Of a DNA stretch of 64,000 nt, positions 1 to 10,360 are shown piece after piece. The stretch covers positions 40,399,255 through 40,463,254 of the forward strand of contig OW121742.1 of assembly GCA_933228675.1 (NCBI GenBank), written 5' to 3'. The notes under the pieces are model-generated. The model did not search any database and was not told the DNA's origin. It saw only the letters and a list, made by a program, of their open reading frames with translations. This DNA is from Stomorhina lunata (lineage: Eukaryota > Arthropoda > Insecta > Diptera > Rhiniidae). The stretch's first letter is position 1; each line of letters opens with the position of its first letter. Made by a program: the position numbers and the translations under genes.

Positions 1-540
1 AGAAATTTTTTATTTGTAATTAAGAAATTTGAAATTTAGAAAAATCCTATGAAAATTTATCAATTACAAATGGAAATCTCTCATTTTCAATTACACATTT
101 CTCCATTTCAAATGTAAATTTCTCAATTACAAGCGAAAATTTCTAATTTTCAATTATACTTTTCTTTTTTTAATTGGAAAACTCAATTTTAAATAAAAAT
201 TTATCAATTACAAATGAAAATTTCTCATTTTCAATTAAACTTTTCTCAATTTCAAATGAAAAATTCTCATTTACAAATGGAAAATTCCCATTTTCATTTT
301 AAAATTTCCCATTTTCAAATGAAATTTCGCAATTTCAATTGAAATTTTCTGAAATTCAAATGAAATTTTCTCAAATTCAAATTAAAATTCTTAATTTTAA
401 TTGAAACTTTCTCGTTTTTTTTTTCTTTTCAAATAAAAGTTCTCAATTTCAATTGGAATTTTCTCATTTTCAAATGCAAATTCTCAATTTCAAATGAAAA
501 TTAATCAATTCAATGTGGAAATTTTTCATTTACAATTGAA
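1..540. repeat. Degenerate AT-rich tandem repeat
   Basis: Imperfect repetition of a roughly 20-25 bp motif built from caatttcaaatgaaaa and ttctcatttt, with many substitutions. It runs into the window from its left edge. There is no coding potential. Similar but more decayed text recurs around 1980-2500. Confidence 0.6.
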
Positions 541-716
541 AGTGGTGTAGAATTAAACTTTATGATTTATAATACAATATTATCAAGGGCTAATTGTACG
601 AATTTTGTGTGGAAAATTTGATTTATAAGCATAGTTTTATTTTTCGTTTATGAACTAGGGGGTAAAGTTTTAAATGCTCTAAAACATGACAAAACACGAT
701 ATTTTTTTATTTGAAA

Positions 717-866
717 GTCTACTTTTACACACATCAAGTTTCAAGTCAAGTTCAAGTTTCAAAAAACGTGGTATGTTCCCGTTCTATTTCCGTTACCTCT
801 CTCTCCTAGAAAGTCTAGACTTGAAACTTGAACTTGACTTAAAACTTTATGCGTGTAAACGTAAAC
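717..866. repeat. Foldback element / long hairpin
   Basis: The left arm (717-762) and right arm (821-866) are inverted copies about 46 bp long. They share blocks such as tcaagtttcaa / ttgaaacttga and tttacac / gtgtaaa, with a loop of roughly 58 bp. I count about six mismatches along the arms. No convincing target duplication is visible. It could be a miniature foldback transposon or a hairpin-RNA source; the sequence alone does not decide. An apparent short open frame across it is a by-product of the repeats. Confidence 0.6.
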
Positions 867-2352
867 TTTTCAGTAAATCTTTCTTGGTTTCAATAAACTA
901 ATTAATTAAAGAAATTGTTCAAATATTGAATAAACAAAGAAACCGCTAGAAATTAAATTCCACTTTGAAAATGGAAAGTGATTTTATTTAAAAAAAAAGA
1001 AACTGTTTTACTTTTATCAGAGAAGCAATATACGAAATTCATTTCACTTCCAAACGGAATTAAGTTCCCTGACATGGCCATAAAAATTTCAAATAAAAGA
1101 TTTTGTCAAATTTGTAGTTTTCCTTTCAAATTTTATAAAAAATAATTTAATTTTTAAACATTTAAAAAAAAATAAAGAAAAGTATTTGTAGTAATTATGA
1201 ACTAATAAATTATAATTTTTCTTTTTTTTTTGTTAATTTCTCTTTTAACATTATTAACGTTATCTTTCTAAATACGTAATTTTCTTATATTTGTTACTCT
1301 TAATCATCATTTTTTTTTTAATAATTTTTTAATTATTTAGTTTTAAAGACAATTTTATAAACTTTATTTTTTGCTTCTCCTCACAACAACTCATCAATTA
1401 AACAAAAACGCAAAAAAATACAAAAGTAAAAAAGAAAAATTAAAATAAGTAAATAAATTGTTTCATAAAATTGAGTCTATTTATAAATATTGTTTGTATG
1501 TAGTTTTTGTTTTTTGAGTTTTAGTTTAAAGTAGGTTTTATGTGTAATGTGTAATTTATTATAAATGTTTATAAAGTGTTTTTTGTTGTATGGTGTAAGT
1601 ATGTAAATTCTTAAACTTCTTTGAACAAACAAAAACGAAAAAGAAATCTTTAGTTGTTTTGAGGGACTAATAGTAATAATAATAATATTTTTTTTCTTCT
1701 CATAATTATTTAATAAAGTTAAACTTAAATACTACTTTCAAAAAATAGAAGACAAAAAAAATATTTTTAAAAATGAGTTACAAAATTGTAGAGAATTTTT
1801 TATCGCCTTTAATATTTTTTAAATAAACATCATTTGTAAAAAGTGTCTTAATTAATGAATTTCTTCTTTTTTTTATTTTAAGTTTTATAGTTTCTTTCTC
1901 TTTTTTAAAGCAGTGAAACAAGAAACAAATTACTAGACCATTTTTAATTAAAATTGATAATATTTTGAATAATATTGAGAAATTTTAAAATGAAATCGAG
2001 AATTTCCATTACCAATAAGTTTTCGTTTGAAAAATATATCAATGTAATTAATCAATCAATTAAAATTGAGAAAACTTCAATTGAAATTGTGAAATTTTAT
2101 TAAAAAATATTGGGATATCTTAATTTCTGAGTTCAAACCAAAATCTCTAATTTCATTTGATAAATTCTAAAATTCAAACTAAAATTTTAAATTTTAAAAA
2201 AAAAAATCTCAATTTCTAAATTTTAATAACTTTTTGAATATCAAGCAAAAATTTTAAATTTTCAATCGAATTTGGAAAATCACATGCTTATTTTTTTCTA
2301 AATTTTGTTTAAAATTGAAAATTTTGCATAAAATGTTTCTAAAAATGTTGAA
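867..2352. other. AT-rich stretch without recognisable genes
   Basis: Homopolymer A/T runs and scattered fragments of the degenerate caatttcaaatg-type repeat (about 1980-2330). I see no conserved coding signal. The 3' UTR of the minus-strand Aps gene must extend into its right side. The nearest polyadenylation-like hexamers on that strand lie about 380-500 bp past the stop, but none is compelling. Confidence 0.6.
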
Positions 2353-2428
2353 ACCATGGTACAACTATACCATGGTACAACTATACAATGGTACAACTAT
2401 GCCATAATACCATGGTACCACTATACCA
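2353..2428. repeat. 16-bp minisatellite
   Basis: Four to five copies of accatggtacaactat with point changes and one short insertion (gccataat). The unit contains the palindrome ccatgg. It lies downstream of the Aps stop codon, possibly inside the transcript's 3' UTR. Confidence 0.85.
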
Positions 2429-2600
2429 AGTTTTAAATCTCAATTTGAAAATTTTTCACTTATCCAAAAAAAAAATTCTCAATTTCACTTAAAAATGGTT
2501 TGGAAGTGAGAATAATATAGTAAATTAAAAAAAAAAAAAATAAATCTTTGAAATTAGAAGCAAAACAGAAATAAAAAAAAAGGTTAAAGTAAATTTAGTT

Positions 2601-3226
2601 TTATGCGGTGGTAGGTGAAGCTGCAGTTGGTGAATTTGTGGTAGAATTAACGTTTGAATTGTTTTTCGAATGCCGCAATTGCATTAGATAATGTCGTTGT
2701 GTTGGTTTATGTAGGGCCAATTGTGTCAAGGCATCATCGATCGAAAACCATTGACGCTTACGACCAATACTACGAGAATCTTCCCATTCCTCTAGTTCTT
2801 TGGTAACGGTCATAACAAAAACCTCTGTGCGATGCATGTGATCACGATTCTGGTAAGAAAAAAATTATTATTTAACTTAATGAAATAATTAAAGATAATG
2901 ACAACCAACCTCAAAAACACCTAAACATCTACCCAATTTTCCCGTCACACCGGCTTCTTCCATTACTTCTCTTACAGCCGTAACAGAGGGTTCTTCCTCT
3001 GGTTCTACACCACCGCCGGGTACTATCCAAAGTTCGGGACGTCTTGAGGAGGTCACCAAAAGAACCTGTTAGAAAAATTATAATTACATAGTTGTTTAAA
3101 TGATTTCTAAAAAGCTTTAAAACATACCTCAGCTTCAGCATCCGAACGTACACAAATGCAGGCGGCACGTCTACGAAAGCCATCCTTGTCGTAGATACGC
3201 GTAGAATTTGGTTTTTCCTTAACCAT
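2601..3226 (-). CDS. Aps: Diphosphoinositol polyphosphate phosphohydrolase (Nudix hydrolase, DIPP/Aps)
   Basis: Three coding exons on the minus strand: 3226-3128 (33 codons), 3065-2910 (52 codons) and 2849-2601 (82 codons plus stop). Introns of 62 and 60 bp have GT/AG ends and are all in phase 0. The predicted 167-residue protein matches the usual DIPP size. Residues 17-23 carry the basic stretch FRRRAAC. The Nudix box spans residues 51-73 and fits Gx5Ex7REUxEExGU exactly, with the metal-binding glutamates of REVMEEAG at 66, 69 and 70, so catalysis should be intact. Residues 86-130 hold DHMHRTEVFVM and EEWEDSRSIGRKRQWF, diagnostic of this subfamily. The tail is a poorly conserved Asn/Ser/Thr/Ala stretch. 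By family knowledge, the enzyme removes the beta-phosphate of diphosphoinositol polyphosphates and cleaves diadenosine polyphosphates in the cytosol. The start is the first ATG of a conserved MVKEKPN; a perfect acceptor sits immediately before it, implying an upstream non-coding exon. Confidence 0.95.
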
Positions 3227-3292
3227 CTAAAAAAAGACAAAAGTAATGAGAAATTAGGAAAGGGTTTAAAAGAAATAAGTAAAAACTTTAAC
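3227..3292 (-). other. Putative 5' UTR intron of Aps
   Basis: On the minus strand a branch-like cctaat, a pyrimidine tract and ag directly precede the Aps ATG. A possible donor (tcg|gttaaag) lies 66 bp upstream, matching the size of the two coding introns. The 5' UTR exon would then start somewhere before 3293, squeezed between the gene and the satellite array that begins near 3400. Confidence 0.4.
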
Positions 3293-3399
3293 CGATTTTT
3301 CCGAGACAAATGTGAAATCGAAATATTTTCGGCAGAGGGACGAAGTATGGACTGATTTAATAGAAATTTTGTATACTATTTTCAGTTGATACATACATA

Positions 3400-5300
3400 T
3401 TTTTGAAAAATTTCCTATAAAAATAAGAAATTTTTGAAAAATTTCCTATAAAAATAAGAAATTTTTGAAAAATTTCCTATAAAAATAAGAAATTTTTAAA
3501 AAATTTTCCTATAAAAATAAGATTTTTTTTTTAATTTCCTCTAAAAATAAGAAATTTTGGAAAATTTCCTATAAAAAGAAATTTTGGAAAAATTTCCTAC
3601 AAAAATAAGAAATATTTGAAAAATTACCTATAAAAATAAAAAATTTTTGAAAAATTTCCTATAAAAATAAGAAATTTTTAAAAAATTTCCTATAAAAATA
3701 AGAAAGATTTAAACAATTTCCTATTAAAATAAGAATTTTTTTAAAATTTCCTATAAAAATAAGAAATCTTGGAAAAATTTCCTATAAAAATAACAAATTT
3801 TGGACAAATTTCCTATAAAACTGAGAAATTTTTGAACAATTTCGTATAAAAATAAGAAATTTTTAAAAAAATTTCCTATGAAAATAACAAATTTTTGAAA
3901 AAGTTCCTATAAAAATAAGAAATTTTTGAATTTTTCCTATTTTTATTTTTCAAAAATTTCTTATTTTTATAGGAAAATTTTCAAAAAAAATCTTATTTTT
4001 GTAGTAAAATTTTAAAAAATTTCTTATTTTTATAGGAAATATTTCAAAAATTTCTTATTTTTAAAGCAAATTTTTAAAAAAGTTCTTTTTTTATAGGAAA
4101 TTTTTCAAAAGTTAGTTATTTTTATAGGAAATTTTTTAAAAATTTCTTATTGTTATAGGAAATTTTTCAAAAAGTTCTTATTTTTATAGGAAATTTTTCA
4201 AAAATTTCTTATTTTTATATTAAAATTTTCAAAAATTTCTTATTTTTATAGTAAGTTTTAAAAACTTTATTTTATAGGAAATTTTTAAAAAATTTCTTAT
4301 TTTTATAAGAAAATTTTAAAAAATTTCTTATTTTTATAGGAAATTTTTCAAAAATTTCTTATTTTTATAGGAAATTTTTCAAAAATTTCTTATTTTTATA
4401 GGAAATTTTTCAAAAATTTCTTATTTTTATAGGAAATTTTTCAAAAATTCTTATTTTTATGAAAATTTTTCAAAAATTTATTTCTATAGCAAATTTTTCA
4501 AAAATTTCTTATTTTGATAGGAAATTTTTCAAAAATTTCTTATTTTTATAGAAAATTTTTCAAAAATTTCTTATTTTTATAGGAAATTTTTCAAAAATTT
4601 CTTATTTTTATAGGAAATTTTTCAAAAATTTCTTATTTTTATAGGAAATTTTTCAAAAATTTCTTATTTTTATAGGAAATTTTTCAAAAATTTCTTATTT
4701 TTATAGGAAATTTTTCAAAAATTTCTTATTTTTATAGGAAATTTTTCAAAATTTTTTTTTATTTTTATGGGAAAATTTTCAAAAATTTCTTATTTTATAG
4801 GAAAATTTTCAAAAATTTATATTTTTATAGGAAATTTTTCAAAAATTTCTTATTTCTATAGGAAATTTTTCAAACATTTCTTATTTTTATAGGAAATTTT
4901 TCAAAAATTTCTTATTTTTATAGGAAGTTTTTCAAAAATTTCTTATTTTTATGGGGAATTTTTCAAAAATCTTGTTTTTATTGGAAATTTTTCAAAAATT
5001 TCTTATTTTTATAGGAAATTTTTCAAAAATATCCTATTTTTATATGAAAAATTCTCTATAAAAATAAGAAATTTTTGAAAAATTTCCTATAAAAATAATT
5101 TTTTTTTAAATTTCCTTTTAAATAAGAATTTTTTGAAAAATTTTCTATAAAATAAAAAATTTTTATAAAAATGTCCTATTAAAATAAGAATTTTTTGAAG
5201 AATTTCTTATGAAAATAAGAAATCTTCGAAAAATTTCCTATAAAAATAAGAAATTTTTATACAAATTTTCTATAAAAATAGGACATTTTTTAAAAATTTC
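3400..5300. repeat. 31-bp dyad satellite, array A (with two orientation switches)
   Basis: Tandem units joining a 21-bp dyad (arms gaaattttt and aaaaatttc) to a 10-bp tataaaaata spacer. Here most units read aagaaa instead of aggaaa. Orientation is forward (spacer A-rich) up to about 3935, reverse (spacer T-rich) from about 3940 to 5045, then forward again to 5300. Units are diverged, with many single-base indels. Non-coding. Confidence 0.95.
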
Positions 5301-6619
5301 CCATGGGTGCGTAAGGGTTAATTTGTATAAAAATGTATTTAAATGTGCCTTTGAACGATTTTTTGAATTCTCATTAAAATATAACGATAAAAACATGTAA
5401 TTTCTAGTAGGTACTTTAAAAAAAATCGAATATTTAAAAAAAATAACTTGTGACTCTGGTAATAAAAAGGTTAATGCAGCTCTAAGAGTAGCATCTGCCC
5501 TATACCATATATGAAGTAGAGAGGAATCATTAAGTACATATTTACTTTCAAGTTCATTTACTTTTCTTCGCTGGCAATATTCAAATGCTTTTTCCATTCT
5601 TTTTTTTAATATTCTGAAATCTTTAAGGTCGAAGTAAATATTCTACCTTATCCCATTATTTAAACTAAATATGTACTTATAGCTTTAACTATATTTTGTT
5701 TATTTTTGTTTTTATTTATATAACAACAACAAAGATTAAATGATTTTGTGTTTAATTAAAAAAAACTTTTTATAATTATCACGTGAGTTTAATGTATTTA
5801 TAATTAATTCTTTAATGTCTACACGAAGATTTTAAAACAGTTAAAATACAATTTAATCAAAAGAAGAGGAGATATTGTTTAAAGTAGCCAGAAACCATTT
5901 AAAATGGAATTTAGACCCTCCAGAGTAATAATGAGTAATAAGAAAATTATGGTATCAAAAGTATGATAATACATCATTTATAAAAATTTCAAATACAATT
6001 CAAAATCAAAGTTCTTTCATTATTTATGGTATTGACGTGAGACATATTAGATTTCTTTTGAATTTGTACTCATTAAAGTACTTTCCAATGTTTAATTTGA
6101 AATTTAAATATTGCTACTAATCGCATTGTTATCAGAAAATATTGAATAATTTGTGAAAACATTGATTTGAAATTTTGTTTAAGTAGCAATTTTTATTTAT
6201 TTATACCATAGCTGTTAAGTAATGCTTAGTAATCGTAATGATTACAAATTTGATTACTTTTTTTTTGAAAGGTGAAGTAATGATTACATTACGATTATTT
6301 TCAGATTTACATGATTAGTAATTTCTCAGTTTCTGGTGTCGCGAGAAGTAATGTTGAAAAATTATTTTACAATTTTTTTGTTTCAAATATCTCTGAAAAT
6401 ATAAGAGATAAGGTAGTACAGTAAGCATGTTACTTAATTTTTTAAAGAAGTTTTCGAAAATGTAAAAATCTTTCAGATCGGACCAAATTGGAGAAAGTTA
6501 TACAGACCCAAAGGTGGGCAATTTTGGGCCACTGTAGAGCCCACTGTGCCTAACACCTCTTCTATTAACGTTTGAAATTTCATCAAAATCGGTCTAGTAG
6601 TTTAGAAATTGCTGAGTTA
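5301..6619. other. Unique AT-rich spacer
   Basis: No gene recognised. A minus-strand frame from 5597 to about 5440 gives about 50 residues of ordinary-looking protein before running into the satellite; I cannot match it to anything. Around 6215-6300 the hexamer family gtaatc / gattac recurs in both orientations. At 6480-6610 there is text typical of dispersed fly repeats (gaaatttcatcaaaatcggt, cccactgtg). Confidence 0.5.
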
Positions 6620-6626
6620 ATAATTT

Positions 6627-7560
6627 TTGTTTAAGGAAAAATTTTCTATAGAAAAATTTTTGTTTAACGAAAAATTTTCTATAGAAAAATTTTTGTTTAA
6701 CGAAAAATTTTCTATAGAAAAATTTTTGTTTAACGAAAAATTTTCTATAGAAAAATTTTTGTTTAACGAAAAATTTTCTATAGAAAAATTTTTGTTAAAC
6801 GAAAAATTTTCTATAGAAAAATTTTTGTTAAACGAAAAATTTTCTATAGAAAAATTTTTGTTAAACGAAAAATTTTCCATAGAAAAATTTTTGTTAAACG
6901 AAAAATTTTCTATAGAAAAATTTTTGTTAAACGAAAAATTTTCTATAGAAAAATTTTTGTTAAACGAAAAATTTTCTATAGAAAAATTTTTGTTAAACGA
7001 AAAATTTTCTATAGAAACATTTTTTCTTAAACGAAAAATTTTCTATAGAAAAATTTTTGTTAAACGAAAAATTTTCTATAGAAAAATTTTTGTTAAACGA
7101 AAAATTTTCTATAGAAAAATTTTTGTTAAACGAAAAATTTTCTATAGAAAAATTTTTGTTAAACGAAAAATTTTCTATAGAAAAATTTTTGTTAAAAGAA
7201 AAATTTTCTATAGAAAAATTTTTGTTAAACGAAAAATTTTCTATAGAAAAATTTTTGTTAAACGAAAAATTTTTGTTAAACGAAAAATTTTTGTTAAACG
7301 AAAAATTTTCTATAGAAAAATTTTTGTTAAACGAAAAATTTTCTATAGAAAAATTTTTGTTAAACGAAAAATTTTCTATAGAAAAATTTTTGTTAAACGA
7401 AAAATTTTCTATAGAAAAATTTTTGTTAAACGAAAAATTTTCTATAGAAAAATTTTTTCCGTTTAACGAAAAAATTTTCGAAAAATTAACGAAAAATTTT
7501 CTATAGAAAATTTTTTCGTTAAACGAAAAATTTTCTATAGAAAATTTTTTCGTTAAATTA
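6627..7560. repeat. 33-bp satellite array
   Basis: About 28 units, each containing the perfect palindrome ttttctatagaaaa joined to tttttgttaaacgaaaa. The first five units read gtttaac, later ones gttaaac. Because the unit is a multiple of three and lacks stops, it creates long open frames on both strands with an 11-residue periodicity (NEKFSIEKFLL on plus). I read these as artefacts of the repeat. Two shortened units sit near 7260-7300. Confidence 0.95.
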
Positions 7561-8100
7561 GTGAAAAAAGTAGCTATCTTTTAGGGACAAACTCAAAAAA
7601 TAGCGATATTTTTTTTATGCTTCAACTTTAAATATGTTTAACTTTTAAGCGAAAGAATAGGAATATTCTTAAAAAATGTTGGTCCTCAGATGCGTCTACC
7701 AGATCAAAAAAAGCTTCAAAAATCAACCGAAAAATTCCTTTTTACCCAAATATCTCGAAAGCCAAAGGAGATAACCTACACATGTAACCATATTTTAGAT
7801 CTTCTCTAGGACATCTTAAATTTAAAATTTCTTTTCAATCCACTCATAAATGGATTTTTGGCGAATTCTTAAAAAAGTCGAACACCCGAGGTGACCAACT
7901 ATAAAGGTCCATCAATCACTCTTCCGACCTCTCATGGACCAGCGTTTTTGAGAATCAACTCGAATGCTCCTTGACTACCACCGTGCCAAATCATTCAAAT
8001 ATCTTCAGTCGTTCCAACTAATACAGAACTATTTCCTAAAAAAACGTCTGTAAACCACTGTGCGTCGTCACAATAGAACGCAACATATTCTCTGTCTCGT
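7561..8100 (+). repeat. Dispersed repeat ending in cactgtgcg
   Basis: Moderate-complexity sequence with phrases such as tatctcgaaagc, ggagataacc and ccactgtgcgtcgtc. A distant relative lies at 38510-38830 (tatctcataaac, ggagataaacc, cccactgtgcggtcatc), in the same order and orientation. No open frame. The class is not recognised. Confidence 0.45.
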
Positions 8101-8565
8101 TACTTAATTATTAAATTACTTTAAATGCCCATTATGAATTAAAAAAAAACAAATATTTTAATTTCAATTTATTATTATTTATTTGTTTATTTATATTTAA
8201 ATCAGGCAAAATATTTTTTTTTTATCAATACGTGCCGGCATTAACAAACAAATTCGATTATTTAATAATTTTATAATTTAGCTTAGGAAATACTTATATG
8301 ATTTGGAATGTAATTGAAATCTAATTAAGTGATAAAAATAAATTAAAAGACATTAAAAGCTAATTTTCATTAAACAACTAAGAAAGTTTCATGGTCATTT
8401 AAAGCCAACAAAAATATAGAATATAGAATATGAACCGATTTTTATGAAATTTAGGACACTGACATGCGTTGAGTAAGTGCGGGTTAAGAAGTTCAGGCTG
8501 GTTTTTTGTTGTTCTAAGATTTACAATTTAATCAATTTGTTACTCCCTCTGGATGAGTTCACAAA
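8101..8565. other. AT-rich spacer
   Basis: Poly-A/T-rich text with no gene, RNA or structured repeat that I can support. Confidence 0.5.
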
Positions 8566-8700
8566 TCGAGTGTTTAGGTTAGGTCGAATGTTTAGGTTAG
8601 GTTACGAAGGTGCTGTTGATTAAGTCAGCGTCCCTTTGGTACCTTTGCGGTACCTGTAATGGATATATTACATAAGATTTAGATTTGAGTCGACCAGTAG
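8566..8700 (-). mobile_element. Probable LINE 3'-end remnant with CCTAA tail
   Basis: Read on the minus strand, this stretch ends in cctaacctaaac, the type of tail seen on the clearer LINE fragments at 15059 and 16553. The preceding GC-richer text (gtccctttggtac) resembles the 3' UTR at 16600. No coding remains. Confidence 0.4.
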
Positions 8701-8715
8701 CTTCCGGTAATTTTT

Positions 8716-9180
8716 GATTTTTATTTTTTCGAGCACAAATAAGTTATTTTTTTGGCTTTTATTTTTTCGAGCAGAAATAAAAGTTATTTTTGTTTGAATT
8801 CATGATAAATTTATTGAAAAATTTTTTCAAACAAAGACAATTTTTCAGTGAAAATAATTTGCATATGCTCAAAAATTAATGGAGTTGAGTTTTGCAATCA
8901 TAATTGGGGTTGGAAACACAAAAATAACATTTATTTCTGCCCGAAAAAATAAGTGTAAAAAAATAACTTTTATTTCTGCTCGAAAAAATAAAAGTCAAAA
9001 AATAACTTTTATTCATGCTCGAAATAATAAAAGTCAAAAATATTTATTTTTTTTTTTGCTTGAAAAAATAAAATTCAAAAATAACTTTTATTCATGCTCG
9101 AAATAATAAAAGTCAAAAATAACTGTTATTTTTGCTCAAAAAAAATAAAAATCAAAAACTGTTATTTTTTTCTAAAAAAT
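8716..9180. repeat. 39-bp minisatellite arranged as an inverted repeat
   Basis: Two units at 8716-8796 in one orientation (tttttcgagcagaaataaaa) face about six units at 8930-9175 in the other (ttttatttctgctcgaaaaa), across a spacer of about 120 bp. The unit is near 39 bp. Confidence 0.8.
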
Positions 9181-9339
9181 AAAAATCAGATTTTTAAAAA
9201 GCATCGCATTTTATGAAAATTTGGTCCAAGACTATCCAAATGGTATTCTTGGTTTTACTCTCCGACATTTCCTTGCGGTTGCTTTTTTTAATCAAAAATT
9301 AAAAAATAAGTTATTTTCGGTCCCTGATCACAGTAAAGA

Positions 9340-9998
9340 TTTTGTTAAAAACAGAATGTTAGCATGACCTATGGCGAATTAAGAGCTATTTGCTGAACCA
9401 TTAATTCGGCAAGGAGCCATTTAAGGAGTTGCATGGAAAGTGTGGTCCTATAGGCACCGGTAATCATAAGAGCAAAGGATATAAGTATTTAAGCAAAAGA
9501 ACCTTGTTAATTTGCTTTGTTGAGTGCAGGACACCAAACAAGTGCACGATATATTAGTATAGGCTTGACGACCATCTCGAAGAGCCAGACGGTATTTGTA
9601 GGGTTTAAGCCAGAAGCATTGCCTAGGACTCTTTTATATTATTAGAGTTCAGTTGATGCTTTAGACACCCTTGATTGAGGGTTAAGAAGGTCCAGAATTA
9701 ACCGATATATTTGAAATGATCAGGGATCACAAGTTTTATTCGACCTAAAATTGGAAGAGTAAATGTTGGTATTTTCTATTTCCTAGAGAATATTCCAAGT
9801 TCCATTTTTGTTGGATTTACACCCAGGCTATTATAAACGCTCCATTTTTCAATGCGCTGAGAAAGGGTATTTAGAAATTCAACTGAGACCGCTACTGCAA
9901 CATCATCCGAATACGCGACAGTGTAAAATCCCATGAAATCAAGTTCCATGATCAGTTTTTTTAATGACAATAAGAGATAGAACTCCTCCTTGTGGAGT
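9340..9998 (-). mobile_element. LINE reverse-transcriptase fragment (I/R1-like), 5'-truncated
   Basis: Minus-strand conceptual translation shows TPQGGVLS (about 9998-9974). After a frame change it continues with MELDFMGFYTVAYSDDVAVAV, the catalytic block with YSDD in place of the usual YADD. NSLGVNPTKMELGIFSRK follows, and further on NPTNTVWLFEMVVKPILIY and RALVWCPALNKA, the thumb-region motif of these elements. Several frameshifts and stops make it a dead copy. Its 5' end abuts exactly the CAA-rich 3' tail of the next element, which suggests a 5'-truncated insertion or a recombination junction. Confidence 0.85.
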
Positions 9999-10360
9999 TG
10001 TTGTTGTAGTAACAACTTGACCTGCAATCAAAATATGAAAATATGTCATTAATGTTCTCCGAAATCAGGTGACTACTCTAAATACAGTCCCAAATGACGG
10101 CCCACATCAATAGGGCTAGTCCATAGGGAGTTAAGGAGGGTCGGGTTTGCTGTGCATTGGAAGTGGTGTTGGGTATTGTGTGGACTTTGTCCACAAGCTG
10201 GGCAGATGTTGTGTTGTGTAGGATTTATTTTGGACCAGTACGAATTAAGTCGACTAAAATATTCTGATATTAGTTGCGCCAGTAATACCCTAGTAGTTCT
10301 TGGCAGACTTCACTCTTCCTCTGCAATAGGTGGGGGACGGCCTCCAAGTTCAACATTCAA
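9997..10360 (-). mobile_element. Jockey-clade LINE, C-terminal end and 3' UTR
   Basis: The minus-strand frame gives RTTRVLLAQL, then FSRLNSYWSKINPTQ, then CPACGQSPHNTQHHFQC (a Cys-Cys-His-Cys zinc knuckle), then LWTSPIDVGRHLGL. These are the hallmark last about 75 residues of Jockey-like ORF2 proteins. A short 3' UTR follows and ends in ttactacaacaacaac. Only the tail of the element is present. Confidence 0.85.

Noticed and set aside
5238..5597. Minus-strand 119-codon frame
   Set aside because: The last half is satellite and flank; the first 50 residues are protein-like but unmatched and lack supporting signals, so it is not called as a gene.
6627..7506. Long open frames (279 and 149 codons on plus, 87 on minus) with 11-residue repeats
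   Set aside because: They exist on both strands and in two frames of a stop-free 33-bp satellite, with no start context, introns or non-repeat domain.
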